Assembly (NCBI RefSeq): GCF_014649115.1
Contig: NZ_BMSK01000019.1
Location: 62,382-126,381, forward strand
Length of the DNA: 64,000 bases
Direction: 5' to 3'
From: Streptomyces eurythermus
GTDB taxonomy: Bacteria; Actinomycetota; Actinomycetes; Streptomycetales; Streptomycetaceae
Shown: one piece after another, positions 29,552-37,392 of the stretch
Layout: each line of letters starts with the position of its first letter
How positions within the stretch are numbered: position 1 is the stretch's first letter
Program-made: the position numbers and the translations under genes
Notes under the pieces: generated by a model
What the model saw: the letters and a program-made list of their open reading frames with translations, nothing else
The model's database searches: none
What the model was told of the DNA's origin: nothing

Positions 29552-30532
29552 TCAGAGATGTTCGGGTGCGTCGATGCCGAGCAGGGACAGGCCGCCGGCC
29601 AGCACCGTCCCGGCTGCTTCGGCGAGGGCCAGCCGGGCACGGTGGGCGGCCGAGGGTTTCTCCTCGCCGACGGGAAGCACGGAAGGCAACAGGGGCAGCA
29701 CGGCATCGGCGACGGTGACGAGATGCCGGGCGAGCCGGTCCGGGGCACGGTGGGTGGCGGCCGCGGTGAGGATGCGGGGGTGGTCGGCGAGGGGGGTGAG
29801 CAGCAGGGCACCGGCCCCGGTGCGCGGGGGGCCGGGCTCGGCGGCGAAGCCCAGACGGGCGGCGTTGCGGCCGAGGGAGCGGACACGGGCGTGGGCGTAA
29901 CGCACCCGGAACAGCGGATTGGCCTCACGCTGCACCAGGTGGTCGGCGGTGATCCGGGGCCGGTCGTGCGGGGCGGGGTGGAGCAGGGCCCACCGGGCGG
30001 CGTCGGGCCCGAGCGGCGCGGGGTCCTCCGGGGCGGGCACGGGCCGCAGATTCACGGGCTCGCCGTGCTCCACGGTGGCCCGCCCGCCCTGGGTCCCCAC
30101 GATCCGTACGACGGCGTCGGCGACGGTCTCGGCCCGCACCTCGTACGGCACCCGGAGCGTGACGACCTGCCCGGCGAGGGCGTCACCGTGTCCGTACCGG
30201 GCGCCCTTCTCCCGGATCTCCGCGACCAGCGCGGCCACGGGATCGACCTGCTCCGCGAGCCGGAAGTTGAGGAACCCCGGCCCGGTGACGACGACGTCCT
30301 CGATCCCGTCGGCCCCGACGAGACGTTCCCGCAGGATCCCGGCGACGTGCCGCGGAGGCTGCCCGGCGGCGTGCGCGAGCCGTAGCGCGACGGCGGTGGC
30401 GAAGTCCCCGCACCCACCGGGCCCCGGCTCGGTCACCACGACCCGCTCGGGCACGGCCACGCTCAGCTCCCCCGCACCGACGGCACGGCACACCGCGTCC
30501 AACACGGTGCGGGACAGGTCGGCGGGGGTCAC
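29552..30532 (-). CDS. nrtL: ArgRS-related anticodon-binding protein without catalytic core
   Basis: A 326-residue protein made of the two ends of arginyl-tRNA synthetase. Residues 1-100 resemble the N-terminal additional domain (GDFATAVALRLAHAAGQPPR, VVVTGPGFLNFRLA), and the last 130 residues resemble the DALR anticodon-binding domain (LFRVRYAHARVRSLGRNAA). The class I Rossmann core with HIGH and KMSKS signatures is missing; only about 80 linking residues are left. Streptomyces genomes keep this gene next to lysA, and databases call it NrtL. It presumably binds tRNA but cannot aminoacylate. The GTG at 30532 is the start. Confidence 0.85.
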   Translation of the reverse strand: MTPADLSRTVLDAVCRAVGAGELSVAVPERVVVTEPGPGGCGDFATAVALRLAHAAGQPPRHVAGILRERLVGADGIEDVVVTGPGFLNFRLAEQVDPVAALVAEIREKGARYGHGDALAGQVVTLRVPYEVRAETVADAVVRIVGTQGGRATVEHGEPVNLRPVPAPEDPAPLGPDAARWALLHPAPHDRPRITADHLVQREANPLFRVRYAHARVRSLGRNAARLGFAAEPGPPRTGAGALLLTPLADHPRILTAAATHRAPDRLARHLVTVADAVLPLLPSVLPVGEEKPSAAHRARLALAEAAGTVLAGGLSLLGIDAPEHL

Positions 30533-30587
30533 GGGACAAGCGTAGGGGAGGAGGGGGGTGGGAAGGCGAGCCGGTTATGCCTTCGAC

Positions 30588-30686
30588 GGTCCGCGGTCAC
30601 GTTCCGACGGCCGGCGGTCATGCCCGCGACGGCCCCCGGCCATGTTTCCGCCGGTCTGCGGCCATCTCTCCCATGGCTCGCGGAGG
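30588..30686. repeat. Degenerate 22-bp tandem repeats
   Basis: Four imperfect units of 21-22 bp follow each other at 30588, 30609, 30631 and 30653, with a partial fifth from 30675. Each starts GG(T/C)C and contains a CGG(T/C)CA(T/C) core. They fill the 207-bp space between nrtL and the response-regulator gene. No spacers are present and no coding frame is supported. Confidence 0.6.
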
Positions 30687-30739
30687 GGCACTCGTCTCCG
30701 CGGCTGCGCGGTGCCGCCCCGCGCGACTTCCCCGGCCGG

Positions 30740-31384
30740 CTAGGGACGGATGCCGTCATGGCTGGGCAGGCCGTCGTGTCCGGGGAGCCCGCCGTGCCCG
30801 GGGAGGCCGTCGTGTCCGGGGATTCCGTCGATCGCGTCCGCGGCTTCGCCGGCCACCTCCCGGTCGGCCGCCCCTGGGTCGCCACCGGCACCGACGGCAC
30901 CACCAGCGCCACCGGGCCCATGGGCGCCACCCGGCTCCGCCCCCGGAGGCCCGTCCCCCCGGTGCGCGTCCACGCCGGGCCCCTCTCCCCCGGCCGCCGC
31001 ACGACTGGTCTTGCGCTCGATGAGGTCCATCACGATCCGGACCAGCTCGGAGGGTTCGAAGGGCTTGGCGAGGAAGGCGTCCACGCCGAGGTCGAGGCCG
31101 GCCTGGACCTCGTACTGCGTGCAGGCGCTGATGATGGCGACGGGCAGGTGGTGCGTACGGGGATCGGCGCGGAGCCGGGCGGCGGTGCGGATCCCGTCCA
31201 GCCGGGGCATGACGACGTCGAGCGTCACGACATCGGGCCGCACCTCATGCACCACATCCAGACACTCGGCACCATCGGCCGCGGTCACGACCTCTAGCCC
31301 TTCCAGTTCGAGGTTGACCCTGATCAGCTGCCGGATGACCTTGTTGTCGTCCACAACAAGCACCCGGCCCGAGGCGCCTGGCAC
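30740..31384 (-). CDS. CheY-like response regulator with a repetitive Gly/His/Asp tail
   Basis: A 214-residue protein. Residues 1-120 are a stand-alone receiver domain: VLVVDDNKVIR, phospho-acceptor Asp in VVTLDVVMPRLDG, Ser in AIISACT and Lys in FLAKPFEPSEL. There is no DNA-binding domain. The remaining 90 residues are low-complexity, rich in Gly, Ala, Asp and His, ending in repeats of the type GHDGLP. The GTG at 31384 is chosen because it begins the receiver fold; a TACTCT box ends 6 nt upstream, which would make a leaderless mRNA. An upstream in-frame GTG at 31432 has a GGAGG site and cannot be excluded. Partner kinase and output are unknown. Confidence 0.85.
   Translation of the reverse strand: MPGASGRVLVVDDNKVIRQLIRVNLELEGLEVVTAADGAECLDVVHEVRPDVVTLDVVMPRLDGIRTAARLRADPRTHHLPVAIISACTQYEVQAGLDLGVDAFLAKPFEPSELVRIVMDLIERKTSRAAAGGEGPGVDAHRGDGPPGAEPGGAHGPGGAGGAVGAGGDPGAADREVAGEAADAIDGIPGHDGLPGHGGLPGHDGLPSHDGIRP
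30750..30833. repeat. 18-bp in-frame tandem repeat at the 3' end of the response-regulator gene
   Basis: Units of 18 bp start at 30750, 30768, 30786 and 30804, with a partial one from 30822. Units 30768-30785 and 30804-30821 are identical (AGGCCGTCGTGTCCGGGG); the others differ at a few bases. Each codes for six residues of the type P-G-H-D-G-L, so copy-number change would lengthen or shorten the tail without a frameshift. Confidence 0.85.
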
Positions 31385-31550
31385 AAGTCGAGAGTAGGTG
31401 CGGACCGGCCACCGCGTCCGGGTTTTCCCCACTTCCACCCCCTCCAGGGGACCCGCCCGCCCCCGCGCGGGAAACCGGGTTCCTGATCACCCCTCCAGAC
31501 CTGCTAATGTTCTACCCGTCGCCGCGAGCGAGAAGCTCAGCGCCCGACAC

Positions 31551-31623
31551 GCCCCCGTAGCTCAGGGGATAGAGCAACGGCCTCCGGAGCCGTGTGCGCA
31601 GGTTCGAATCCTGCCGGGGGCAC
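31551..31623 (+). tRNA. tRNA-Arg (anticodon CCG)
   Basis: A complete cloverleaf: acceptor stem GCCCCCG / CGGGGGC with discriminator A, D stem GCTC/GAGC, anticodon stem ACGGC/GCCGT with loop CTCCGGA (anticodon CCG, reading CGG codons), and T arm GCAGG-TTCGAAT-CCTGC. CCA is not encoded. A TAATGT -10-like box lies at 31505-31510 and a terminator hairpin follows. The 3' half of this tRNA gene is, in S. coelicolor, an integration site for an actinomycete integrative element, and accessory genes follow it here. Confidence 0.97.
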
Positions 31624-31639
31624 TTCGCAGGAAGTGCCT

Positions 31640-31682
31640 GAAGACCCCGTCGCCAGCGAGTTCGCTGATGGCGGGGTCTTCG
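31640..31682 (+). terminator. Terminator after tRNA-Arg
   Basis: GAAGACCCCG (31640-31649) pairs with CGGGGTCTTC (31672-31681); the loop region has a smaller CGCCAGCGAGTTCGCTGATGGCG hairpin. It begins 17 bp after the tRNA end and should end the tRNA transcript. It also lies beyond the stop of the convergent helicase gene. Confidence 0.75.
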
Positions 31683-31752
31683 CGTATGTGCATCTGCGAC
31701 GGGCGACGGACGGTCACGTACTTGCCCCCCCCCGCCCGGCCAAGGCCGCCAC

Positions 31753-34700
31753 TCAGCGACGGCGCTCCGGCCCGAAGCGCACCGGTGCTTCCCACGCCCG
31801 GGAGCCCTGTCGTGCCGGGCACGCCCGGTTGAAGCACCTCCAGTACCAGGAGCCGTCGCCTCGACGCCGCAGGTCCACCTCGTCTTCCTTGCACGCACCG
31901 CATCGCGGCGGCTTCGCGAAGTCCTCCGCGCGTTCATGGGTGAGGATCTTGCGGGCGAAGTGGCCGCCTTTGACAGTCAGCATCACCTCGCGGGAGCGGC
32001 TCTGCGAGAGGGTGTTGAGGCTGCCCAGCAGAACCGTGTGTTCGTCGATGACGACGATCTTCTGGTGCATGACGTTGACGCAGACGACGGTGGGGACCAC
32101 GGCCCGCAGCCGTTTGACCAGGTGGGTCTGCTTCTTCTGGCCGGTGTCGTAGGGGTCGCGGACGAAGACCGTCACGCGCACTCCACGGCGTACCGCGTCC
32201 TCCAGCACCGGGAGGAGGCTGAGCAGGCGTTTCGCGGTCCAGGGGGACCAGATCCACAGGGAGGTGCGGGCCTCGGCCAGGCGGTCGGCGAACGTCTCGT
32301 AAAAAGAGATCTCGTCGTGGATGTCGGTGACTTCCACGTGACGCGAGAGTACGTCCGCGAGGCGGGTGCTGAACGGACCGAGAGGGATGTCGGGCCGGCC
32401 GCCCGGGGCGACGAGCTGGGTCGCCGGGACCCATTTGGCGCGCCGGTCGTGGATCAGTGCGGCAAGCTTGCCCATGGCCGTGTGCTCGCCCGCGGCGAGG
32501 ATCCGGTTGCGGCTTCCGAGGACGTACAGCCTGGTCTGTACGCGGGTGACGGCGACATTGAAGAGGCGAACGCCGTTGCGGGCCCAGGTCGTCGCCTCGG
32601 AGGCCCGAGTTGCCTGGGACATCCAGAGCCCGTCGCCGTAGTCGTCCTCCACGGTGTCGAAGACGACCACTGGGAACTCGCGGCCCTGGAAGCGATGTGC
32701 GGTCCCGACTTCGGCAATCTGGCTGTCTGACGACTCGTGGTCGCGGAGTGCCTCCAGGGTGGCTTCCGCCTGTACCGGGTAGGGCGTGACGACTCCGGCA
32801 GCCTCGCCGTCCTCACGGTGGAGGTCGATCAGCGCCCGCGCCAGCAGGGCGCCGGCCGGCCACCAGCCCTTGCGGCGGCCCGTGCGGTGGGCCTGGGCGA
32901 GGTTCTGGAGTCCGTCGGTGTCGATGATCACAATTTCGGCGTCGTCGGGTGTGCGCCGCGCGGCACGTTGTTCGACACCGGGGCCGGCTTTCAGCACGCC
33001 GTCGTACGCGAGGGCGTTCGCGAGACTCATGACGTCGTGGCCGAAGCGGTGCTGGACGTCCAGCACGACACAGCCGGGGTGATTGACGGCAGCGGCCGGT
33101 GACTCGATGCCGAAGTGTTCGTAGACCTCACGCAGGATCCAGCGGGCGACATCCGGCCGTTTCCTGGCGTCGAGCTTCGGCAGGACTGGGCCGAGTTGCA
33201 TGAAGTCTCCGAGCAGGACGGCCGTGCTCTTCGCCTTGCCCACCGCCAGAAGGACTTCGGGCAGGGTCGCGGCTCCGGCCTCGTCGACCAGGACTACGTC
33301 GTACTCACCCTCGAACACCGCTCTGGTGGTGCGGAAGCGGGCGAGCGTGGTGGCCACGAGCTTCGCTCCCCGGATGATCTCGCCCTGGGCGTCACGGGCG
33401 AGTTTGTCGTACTCCTCCTGGAGTTCGCGGTGACGGCGTTCCAGGGCCGGACGGCTCTCCCGGTCCGCGACGACTTGGGGCTTGAGGGCGGTCGCCAGAG
33501 CGTGGCGACTGGGATGGCCGAGGCTTTCGGCCTCCGCGACGCGGGCCTCTGCCGCTTGCGAGAGGCCGAGTTCCCTGGCGAGGTGGGCCAGGCGGGCGGC
33601 GATGGCCCTGTGGGTCCGCCGGGCCTTGTCCAGGTCGTTCTCGACCGTGCGCAACGTCGTCTGCCGAAGCGTGATCTCCTGCTTGCTGAAAGAGATCAGC
33701 GCACGGATCTCCGCCAGTCGTCCGGTGACGGCGGCCTCGTGGCGCGCGAGGAGGGACCGGGCGTCAGCCGCCTTCTTCTCCGCGGCCCGGGCTTCGGCCA
33801 GTGCCGTCTCCAGGTCGAGACGCGCCGTTTCCCTGTCCCGTCTGGCCCGGCGCTTCGCGAAGCCCTTCAGCTGGTCAAGTCCGTCCAAACGTTCCTGAGC
33901 CGCCGCACGATCGCTGTCAGCCAGAAGGGCCTTCGCCTCCAGGTCGGTGACCACCGACCGCAGTCGGGCGAGGTGCGCCTGGTGCTCGTCATGGGACTTC
34001 CAGTCGGCTTGGGCCTGTTCCGTCGCCTTCACTGCTTCGACCGCTGACCGGTATGCCTCTTCCAGCCGCGTGACCGTCTCTCCTGCTGCCTGCGAGTCGC
34101 GGTACGCCTCGTCGCACGCGCTCTTCAGAGCCTTGGGCGCTCGGGCGGGGTCGTCGAGAATCGTGCGGTCTGCCGCGTAGGCCACTGGATCGAAGTCCGT
34201 CAGGCTGCGCTCCAGTTCCTCCAACCGCCGGGCCCGCTCCCCGCCCTCGACCAGTTGTGCGGCGACCGCCCGGCGCCGTGCATCAACTTCGGCCAGCCGC
34301 TCGCGCACCATCAGGGTCAGACAGACGGACTCGTCCTCCGCGACCTCTCGTAGGTGGGGCGGCCCCACTCGGACGACAGCCCCGTCTGCGTGCCGCCGCT
34401 CCTTCACCACGCCCCACAGGGCGTTGTCCACGGCGATGTTGGTGGCCGAGACCAGCAGCACCCGCTTGCCTCGCGCGATCAGGTCACCTATGGCCCGCTT
34501 GAGGACCGTGGTCTTGCCGGTGCCCGGCGGCCCCCAGACCAGCCACAGGCCCTCACCCGTGCACGCGCGGTAAGCACGCTCCTGCGCCGGCAGGAGGACG
34601 CCCTGCGGCGGCCCGGTCGGCGCGAGCCGCCCCGTGCCGGCCTCGGCGCGAGCCATGAGGTGAGCCAGCGGCGCATCGGTCAGCGCGGCCATGCCCTCCC

Positions 34701-35049
34701 GTAGCGCCTTGACGAGGAAGCCGGTGGGCTGCGGTTTCATCCACAGATGAGGGTCGACGGGGTCCGCGAACTCGGGAACGCGCACCCGCAAGGCGGTACC
34801 GTCCTTGAAGACGTCGAGGACGGAGTGACCGACGTCGACACCGCTCTCGTCGGGTCCGGCCAGTCTCAGGCTGTCGCCCTGAAGCTGATCCGTCCCGATG
34901 TCGGAACCGCGGACGTCGACGACGTACTCGCCGGGCTTTCGGCCCCGCACCGCCCGCCCCAGCAGGCGCCACCGTGGCTCCCGCGCCGGTACGCCCTCAT
35001 GGGCCACCCAGGCGTCCAGCGCCGAGACGACTTCTTCCTGCCAGCCCAT
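31753..35049 (-). CDS. Fused SF1 helicase / PLD nuclease / zinc-ribbon protein (Mokosh type II-like)
   Basis: A 1098-residue multidomain protein from the ATG at 35049. In order: N-terminal domain (1-150); UPF1-like superfamily 1 motor with Walker A GPPGTGKTT at 173-181, motif II DEAG at 589-592, motif III GDFMQLGPV, motif IV QHRF near 665, motif V TAHRFQGRE near 783 and motif VI NVAVTR near 831; a coiled-coil insert of about 300 residues between Walker A and DEAG; a phospholipase D domain with one HKD motif (HQKIVVID...GSLN, 995-1012); and a C-terminal zinc ribbon (Cys 1050, 1053, 1072, 1077). A COG1112-type helicase fused to a PLD nuclease is the architecture reported for type II Mokosh anti-phage proteins; the function here is inferred from that. 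An upstream start at 35181 would overlap the PIN gene and is disfavoured. Confidence 0.85.
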   Translation of the reverse strand: MGWQEEVVSALDAWVAHEGVPAREPRWRLLGRAVRGRKPGEYVVDVRGSDIGTDQLQGDSLRLAGPDESGVDVGHSVLDVFKDGTALRVRVPEFADPVDPHLWMKPQPTGFLVKALREGMAALTDAPLAHLMARAEAGTGRLAPTGPPQGVLLPAQERAYRACTGEGLWLVWGPPGTGKTTVLKRAIGDLIARGKRVLLVSATNIAVDNALWGVVKERRHADGAVVRVGPPHLREVAEDESVCLTLMVRERLAEVDARRRAVAAQLVEGGERARRLEELERSLTDFDPVAYAADRTILDDPARAPKALKSACDEAYRDSQAAGETVTRLEEAYRSAVEAVKATEQAQADWKSHDEHQAHLARLRSVVTDLEAKALLADSDRAAAQERLDGLDQLKGFAKRRARRDRETARLDLETALAEARAAEKKAADARSLLARHEAAVTGRLAEIRALISFSKQEITLRQTTLRTVENDLDKARRTHRAIAARLAHLARELGLSQAAEARVAEAESLGHPSRHALATALKPQVVADRESRPALERRHRELQEEYDKLARDAQGEIIRGAKLVATTLARFRTTRAVFEGEYDVVLVDEAGAATLPEVLLAVGKAKSTAVLLGDFMQLGPVLPKLDARKRPDVARWILREVYEHFGIESPAAAVNHPGCVVLDVQHRFGHDVMSLANALAYDGVLKAGPGVEQRAARRTPDDAEIVIIDTDGLQNLAQAHRTGRRKGWWPAGALLARALIDLHREDGEAAGVVTPYPVQAEATLEALRDHESSDSQIAEVGTAHRFQGREFPVVVFDTVEDDYGDGLWMSQATRASEATTWARNGVRLFNVAVTRVQTRLYVLGSRNRILAAGEHTAMGKLAALIHDRRAKWVPATQLVAPGGRPDIPLGPFSTRLADVLSRHVEVTDIHDEISFYETFADRLAEARTSLWIWSPWTAKRLLSLLPVLEDAVRRGVRVTVFVRDPYDTGQKKQTHLVKRLRAVVPTVVCVNVMHQKIVVIDEHTVLLGSLNTLSQSRSREVMLTVKGGHFARKILTHERAEDFAKPPRCGACKEDEVDLRRRGDGSWYWRCFNRACPARQGSRAWEAPVRFGPERRR

Positions 35050-35132
35050 TTCCCCCGCTACGGCCGTACTGCCCGGATCTTGATCCGTAGTACCAAAGCA
35101 GCCCAGCGCCGGCCACCACCAATCCGGCCAAG

Positions 35133-35588
35133 GTGAACGGCGGTCGGCTCGACCCCGGCGATGGCGAACGCGGCGTGACACGCTCCCCTGCGGCTCCGGG
35201 CGGCACGCTGGTACTCGACAGCGAGGGACTGGCCAAGGCCGTGCTGCGCGACCGCGCGGTCACCGGCTGGCTCGCCTTGGCGTACGCCGATGATCTGCCT
35301 GTGATCACGTCGGCGGCACCCTGGTGGAAGCAGTCCACCCGCGTGTTCGACCGCCCGGCCCTGGAACGGACGCTCTCCCGCCTCGTCGTGGAGCGGTCAC
35401 CGAGGAAATCGCCACGGCACGCCGCCGCCCTGCTCGCCGATGCCGGCCTGCACGGCCACAAGCACGCCATCGACGCCACGCTCGGCGCGACCGCCCGCAC
35501 CGACCCGGGGCCCGTCACTGTGCTCACCTCCGCCCCGGAAGACCTCACCACCCTCTGCGGTACGCACGCCGCTGTCATCAAGCTCTGA
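35133..35588 (+). CDS. Orphan PIN-domain protein
   Basis: A protein of 151 residues from the GTG at 35133, or 137 from the GTG at 35175; neither start has a clear ribosome binding site. The core begins TLVLDSEGLAKAVL, with the first acidic PIN residues, has an Asp in KHAIDATLGATAR, and ends VLTSAPEDLTTLCG, which aligns to the VLTSDPxDL of VapC-like RNases but with Ala in place of the Asp. PIN toxins cut RNA and are usually paired with an upstream antitoxin; none is present here, and the gene is divergent from the helicase with 83-125 bp between starts. It may be a remnant, a defence partner or a housekeeping PIN protein. Confidence 0.7.
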   Translation: MNGGRLDPGDGERGVTRSPAAPGGTLVLDSEGLAKAVLRDRAVTGWLALAYADDLPVITSAAPWWKQSTRVFDRPALERTLSRLVVERSPRKSPRHAAALLADAGLHGHKHAIDATLGATARTDPGPVTVLTSAPEDLTTLCGTHAAVIKL

Positions 35589-35626
35589 CGCGCGCCGGGC
35601 CCCCGGGGGTGCGTTTCCGGTCGGAT

Positions 35627-36871
35627 TCAGGGGTGGCCCCGGTCGTGGATCGGGGCGGGCTGCCCGGCCGGCCGGGACGGGGCCGGCTCCGGGGTCGTGC
35701 CCGCTGTGCGCATGCGGCCGTAGGCGTAGACGCAGCCTGCCAGGGCCAGGTCGGACAGGAGCATGTAGCCGATGGAGTACGAGGACTTGGCGCTGTAGAC
35801 GGCGCCCATGACCAGGGGTGGGACGAAGCCGCCCAGGCCGCCTGTCGCGCCGACGATGCCGGTGACGCTGCCCACCTGGGGCTGGGGGGTGACCCGGGAG
35901 ACCAGGGCGAAGACCGAGCCGCTGGCCGTGCCGAGGCCCGCCGCCATCAGCAGCAGGCAGACCGTGGCGGTGGGGACCAGGACCGGGTCGAAGGACTGGA
36001 TGATCGCCAGGACCGCCACCAGGCCCAGCGCCCAGGCCGTGACGGTCGCCGGGTGGACGCGGTCCGCCAGCCAGCCGCCGAGGGGGCGGAAGACCACCGT
36101 GACCAGGGCGAAGCCGGCCGCCCGGGTGCCGGCGTCGGTGGGGCTGAGGCCGTACCAGGTGCGCAGGTAGGTGGGGAGGTAGACGCCGAACGCGACGATG
36201 CCGCCGAAGCCGATCGCGTAGAGCGCCGACAATTCCCAGGTGACGCGGAGGCGGGCGGCCTGGGTGAGGCGCGTGGTCAGGGGGGTGGAGGGGATTCGGC
36301 GGCCGGGGCGGTCGTTGATCAGGAAGGCGGCCAGGACGGCGTACACCGCCAGGGCGACCGCCATGACCAGGAACGGCAGGTTCTCGCCCCGGTGGTACAT
36401 GCGCGGGGTGAGGAAGCCGGACAGCGCCACCCCGCCCATGCCCATGCCGAAGACGCCGAGGGCCGCGCCCCGGTGGGCGGGCGGGAACCAGGAGTTGACC
36501 AGCGGCACGCCGATCGCGAACGTCGTGCCGCCGAGGCCGAGGACGAAGCCCACCAGGAGCAGGGCGGCGTACGACGACCGGGCCGGGATCAGGAGCAGTA
36601 CCGGGATGATCGTCAGGGCGCTGGTCAGCGGGAACATCAGGCGGGCGCCGTAGCGGTCGGTGAGCGCGCCGACCGGGACCCGGCCGAGTGAGCCGACGAG
36701 GACCGGGACCGCGACCAGGAGGGACTGGGCCGAGGCGCCCATGTGCAGCCGTTCGTCGAAGTCGGCGGCGAGCGGGGCGATCAGGTTCCAGGCCCAGAAG
36801 GTGAGGGTGAAGCCGACGGTGGCCATGACCAGGTTGCGCCAGGCCGCCGCGGAGGGTCTGTCACCGGTCAT
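35627..36871 (-). CDS. NarK-type nitrate/nitrite transporter (MFS)
   Basis: A 414-residue transporter with twelve predicted membrane helices. The nitrate/nitrite porter signature region LGLGGTTFAIGVPLVNSWFPPAHRGAALG is recognisable, with Gly-rich helices 5 and 11 (GTASGSVFALVSR, SVTGIVGATGGLGGFVPP). By family it moves nitrate in or nitrite out; substrate is not proven. The ATG at 36871 is preceded by GGGAG. No nitrate reductase gene is in the window. The ArsR-type gene lies 98 bp upstream on the same strand. Confidence 0.87.
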   Translation of the reverse strand: MTGDRPSAAAWRNLVMATVGFTLTFWAWNLIAPLAADFDERLHMGASAQSLLVAVPVLVGSLGRVPVGALTDRYGARLMFPLTSALTIIPVLLLIPARSSYAALLLVGFVLGLGGTTFAIGVPLVNSWFPPAHRGAALGVFGMGMGGVALSGFLTPRMYHRGENLPFLVMAVALAVYAVLAAFLINDRPGRRIPSTPLTTRLTQAARLRVTWELSALYAIGFGGIVAFGVYLPTYLRTWYGLSPTDAGTRAAGFALVTVVFRPLGGWLADRVHPATVTAWALGLVAVLAIIQSFDPVLVPTATVCLLLMAAGLGTASGSVFALVSRVTPQPQVGSVTGIVGATGGLGGFVPPLVMGAVYSAKSSYSIGYMLLSDLALAGCVYAYGRMRTAGTTPEPAPSRPAGQPAPIHDRGHP

Positions 36872-36969
36872 CTCACGCTCCCAGGAGGTCGGTCCGGCCC
36901 TGACTGTCCCTCCCCCGGCGACGACTTCCATGGTCGGGGACCGGGTCGCGGTCCGCATCCCGGGACGTC

Positions 36970-37365
36970 TCAGTCGCCGTCCGGCGGGGTCCAGGCGGCC
37001 ACCAGGTCCAGCAGGCCGGGGAAGCGGGCGTTCAGGTCGGCCACCCGGACCTGGCTGCGGCGCTCGAGGCCGTACTGGCGCTGCCGGGTGACGCCCGCCT
37101 CGCGCAGGGCCCGGAAGTGGTGGGTCAGCGAGGACTTGGGGCGGTCCAGGCCGAACCAGCCGCAGGTGTGGTCGAACTCCTCGGACTCCAGGAGGAGTTT
37201 GCGGACGATTCGCAGCCTGAGCGGGTCGCTGAGCGCGCCCAGCACGGTTTCCAGCCTGATGTCGGCGGCGGCCGGTTCGGGCAGCGGGTCGGGGAGGCCG
37301 GGGGGCTCCGGCCGCTCCTCGACGCCCACGGCCGGCCGGTTCGCTTCGGTCCTCTGCCCGGTCAA
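36970..37365 (-). CDS. ArsR-family transcriptional regulator
   Basis: A 131-residue winged-helix protein. After a proline-rich N-terminus of about 35 residues, the fold runs from LGALSDPLRLRIVRKLL through the recognition helix KSSLTHHFRALREAGV and the wing RQRQYGLERRSQVRV. A Cys (TCGWF) sits just before the recognition helix. The TTG start at 37365 has GGGGAG 6 nt upstream. It is divergent from an MFS exporter, and three palindromes lie between the two starts, so it most probably represses the exporter and itself until a ligand binds. The signal is unknown; the classical metal-site ELCVC motif is absent. Confidence 0.9.
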   Translation of the reverse strand: MTGQRTEANRPAVGVEERPEPPGLPDPLPEPAAADIRLETVLGALSDPLRLRIVRKLLLESEEFDHTCGWFGLDRPKSSLTHHFRALREAGVTRQRQYGLERRSQVRVADLNARFPGLLDLVAAWTPPDGD

Positions 37366-37392
37366 CTGCGGCTCCCCTCTCGCGGACTTCCT

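Noticed and set aside
35050..35181. Longer N-terminus of the helicase-PLD protein starting at 35181
   Set aside because: The extra 44 residues are Arg/Trp/Pro-rich and unlike a folded start, and would overlap the divergent PIN gene; the ATG at 35049 starts a normal sequence.
35589..35640. Possible attR copy of the tRNA-Arg 3' end closing an integrated element
   Set aside because: The CCCCCGGGGGTGCG-like sequence here does not reproduce the T arm or acceptor stem of the tRNA; no duplicated att core was found between 31.6 and 38 kb.
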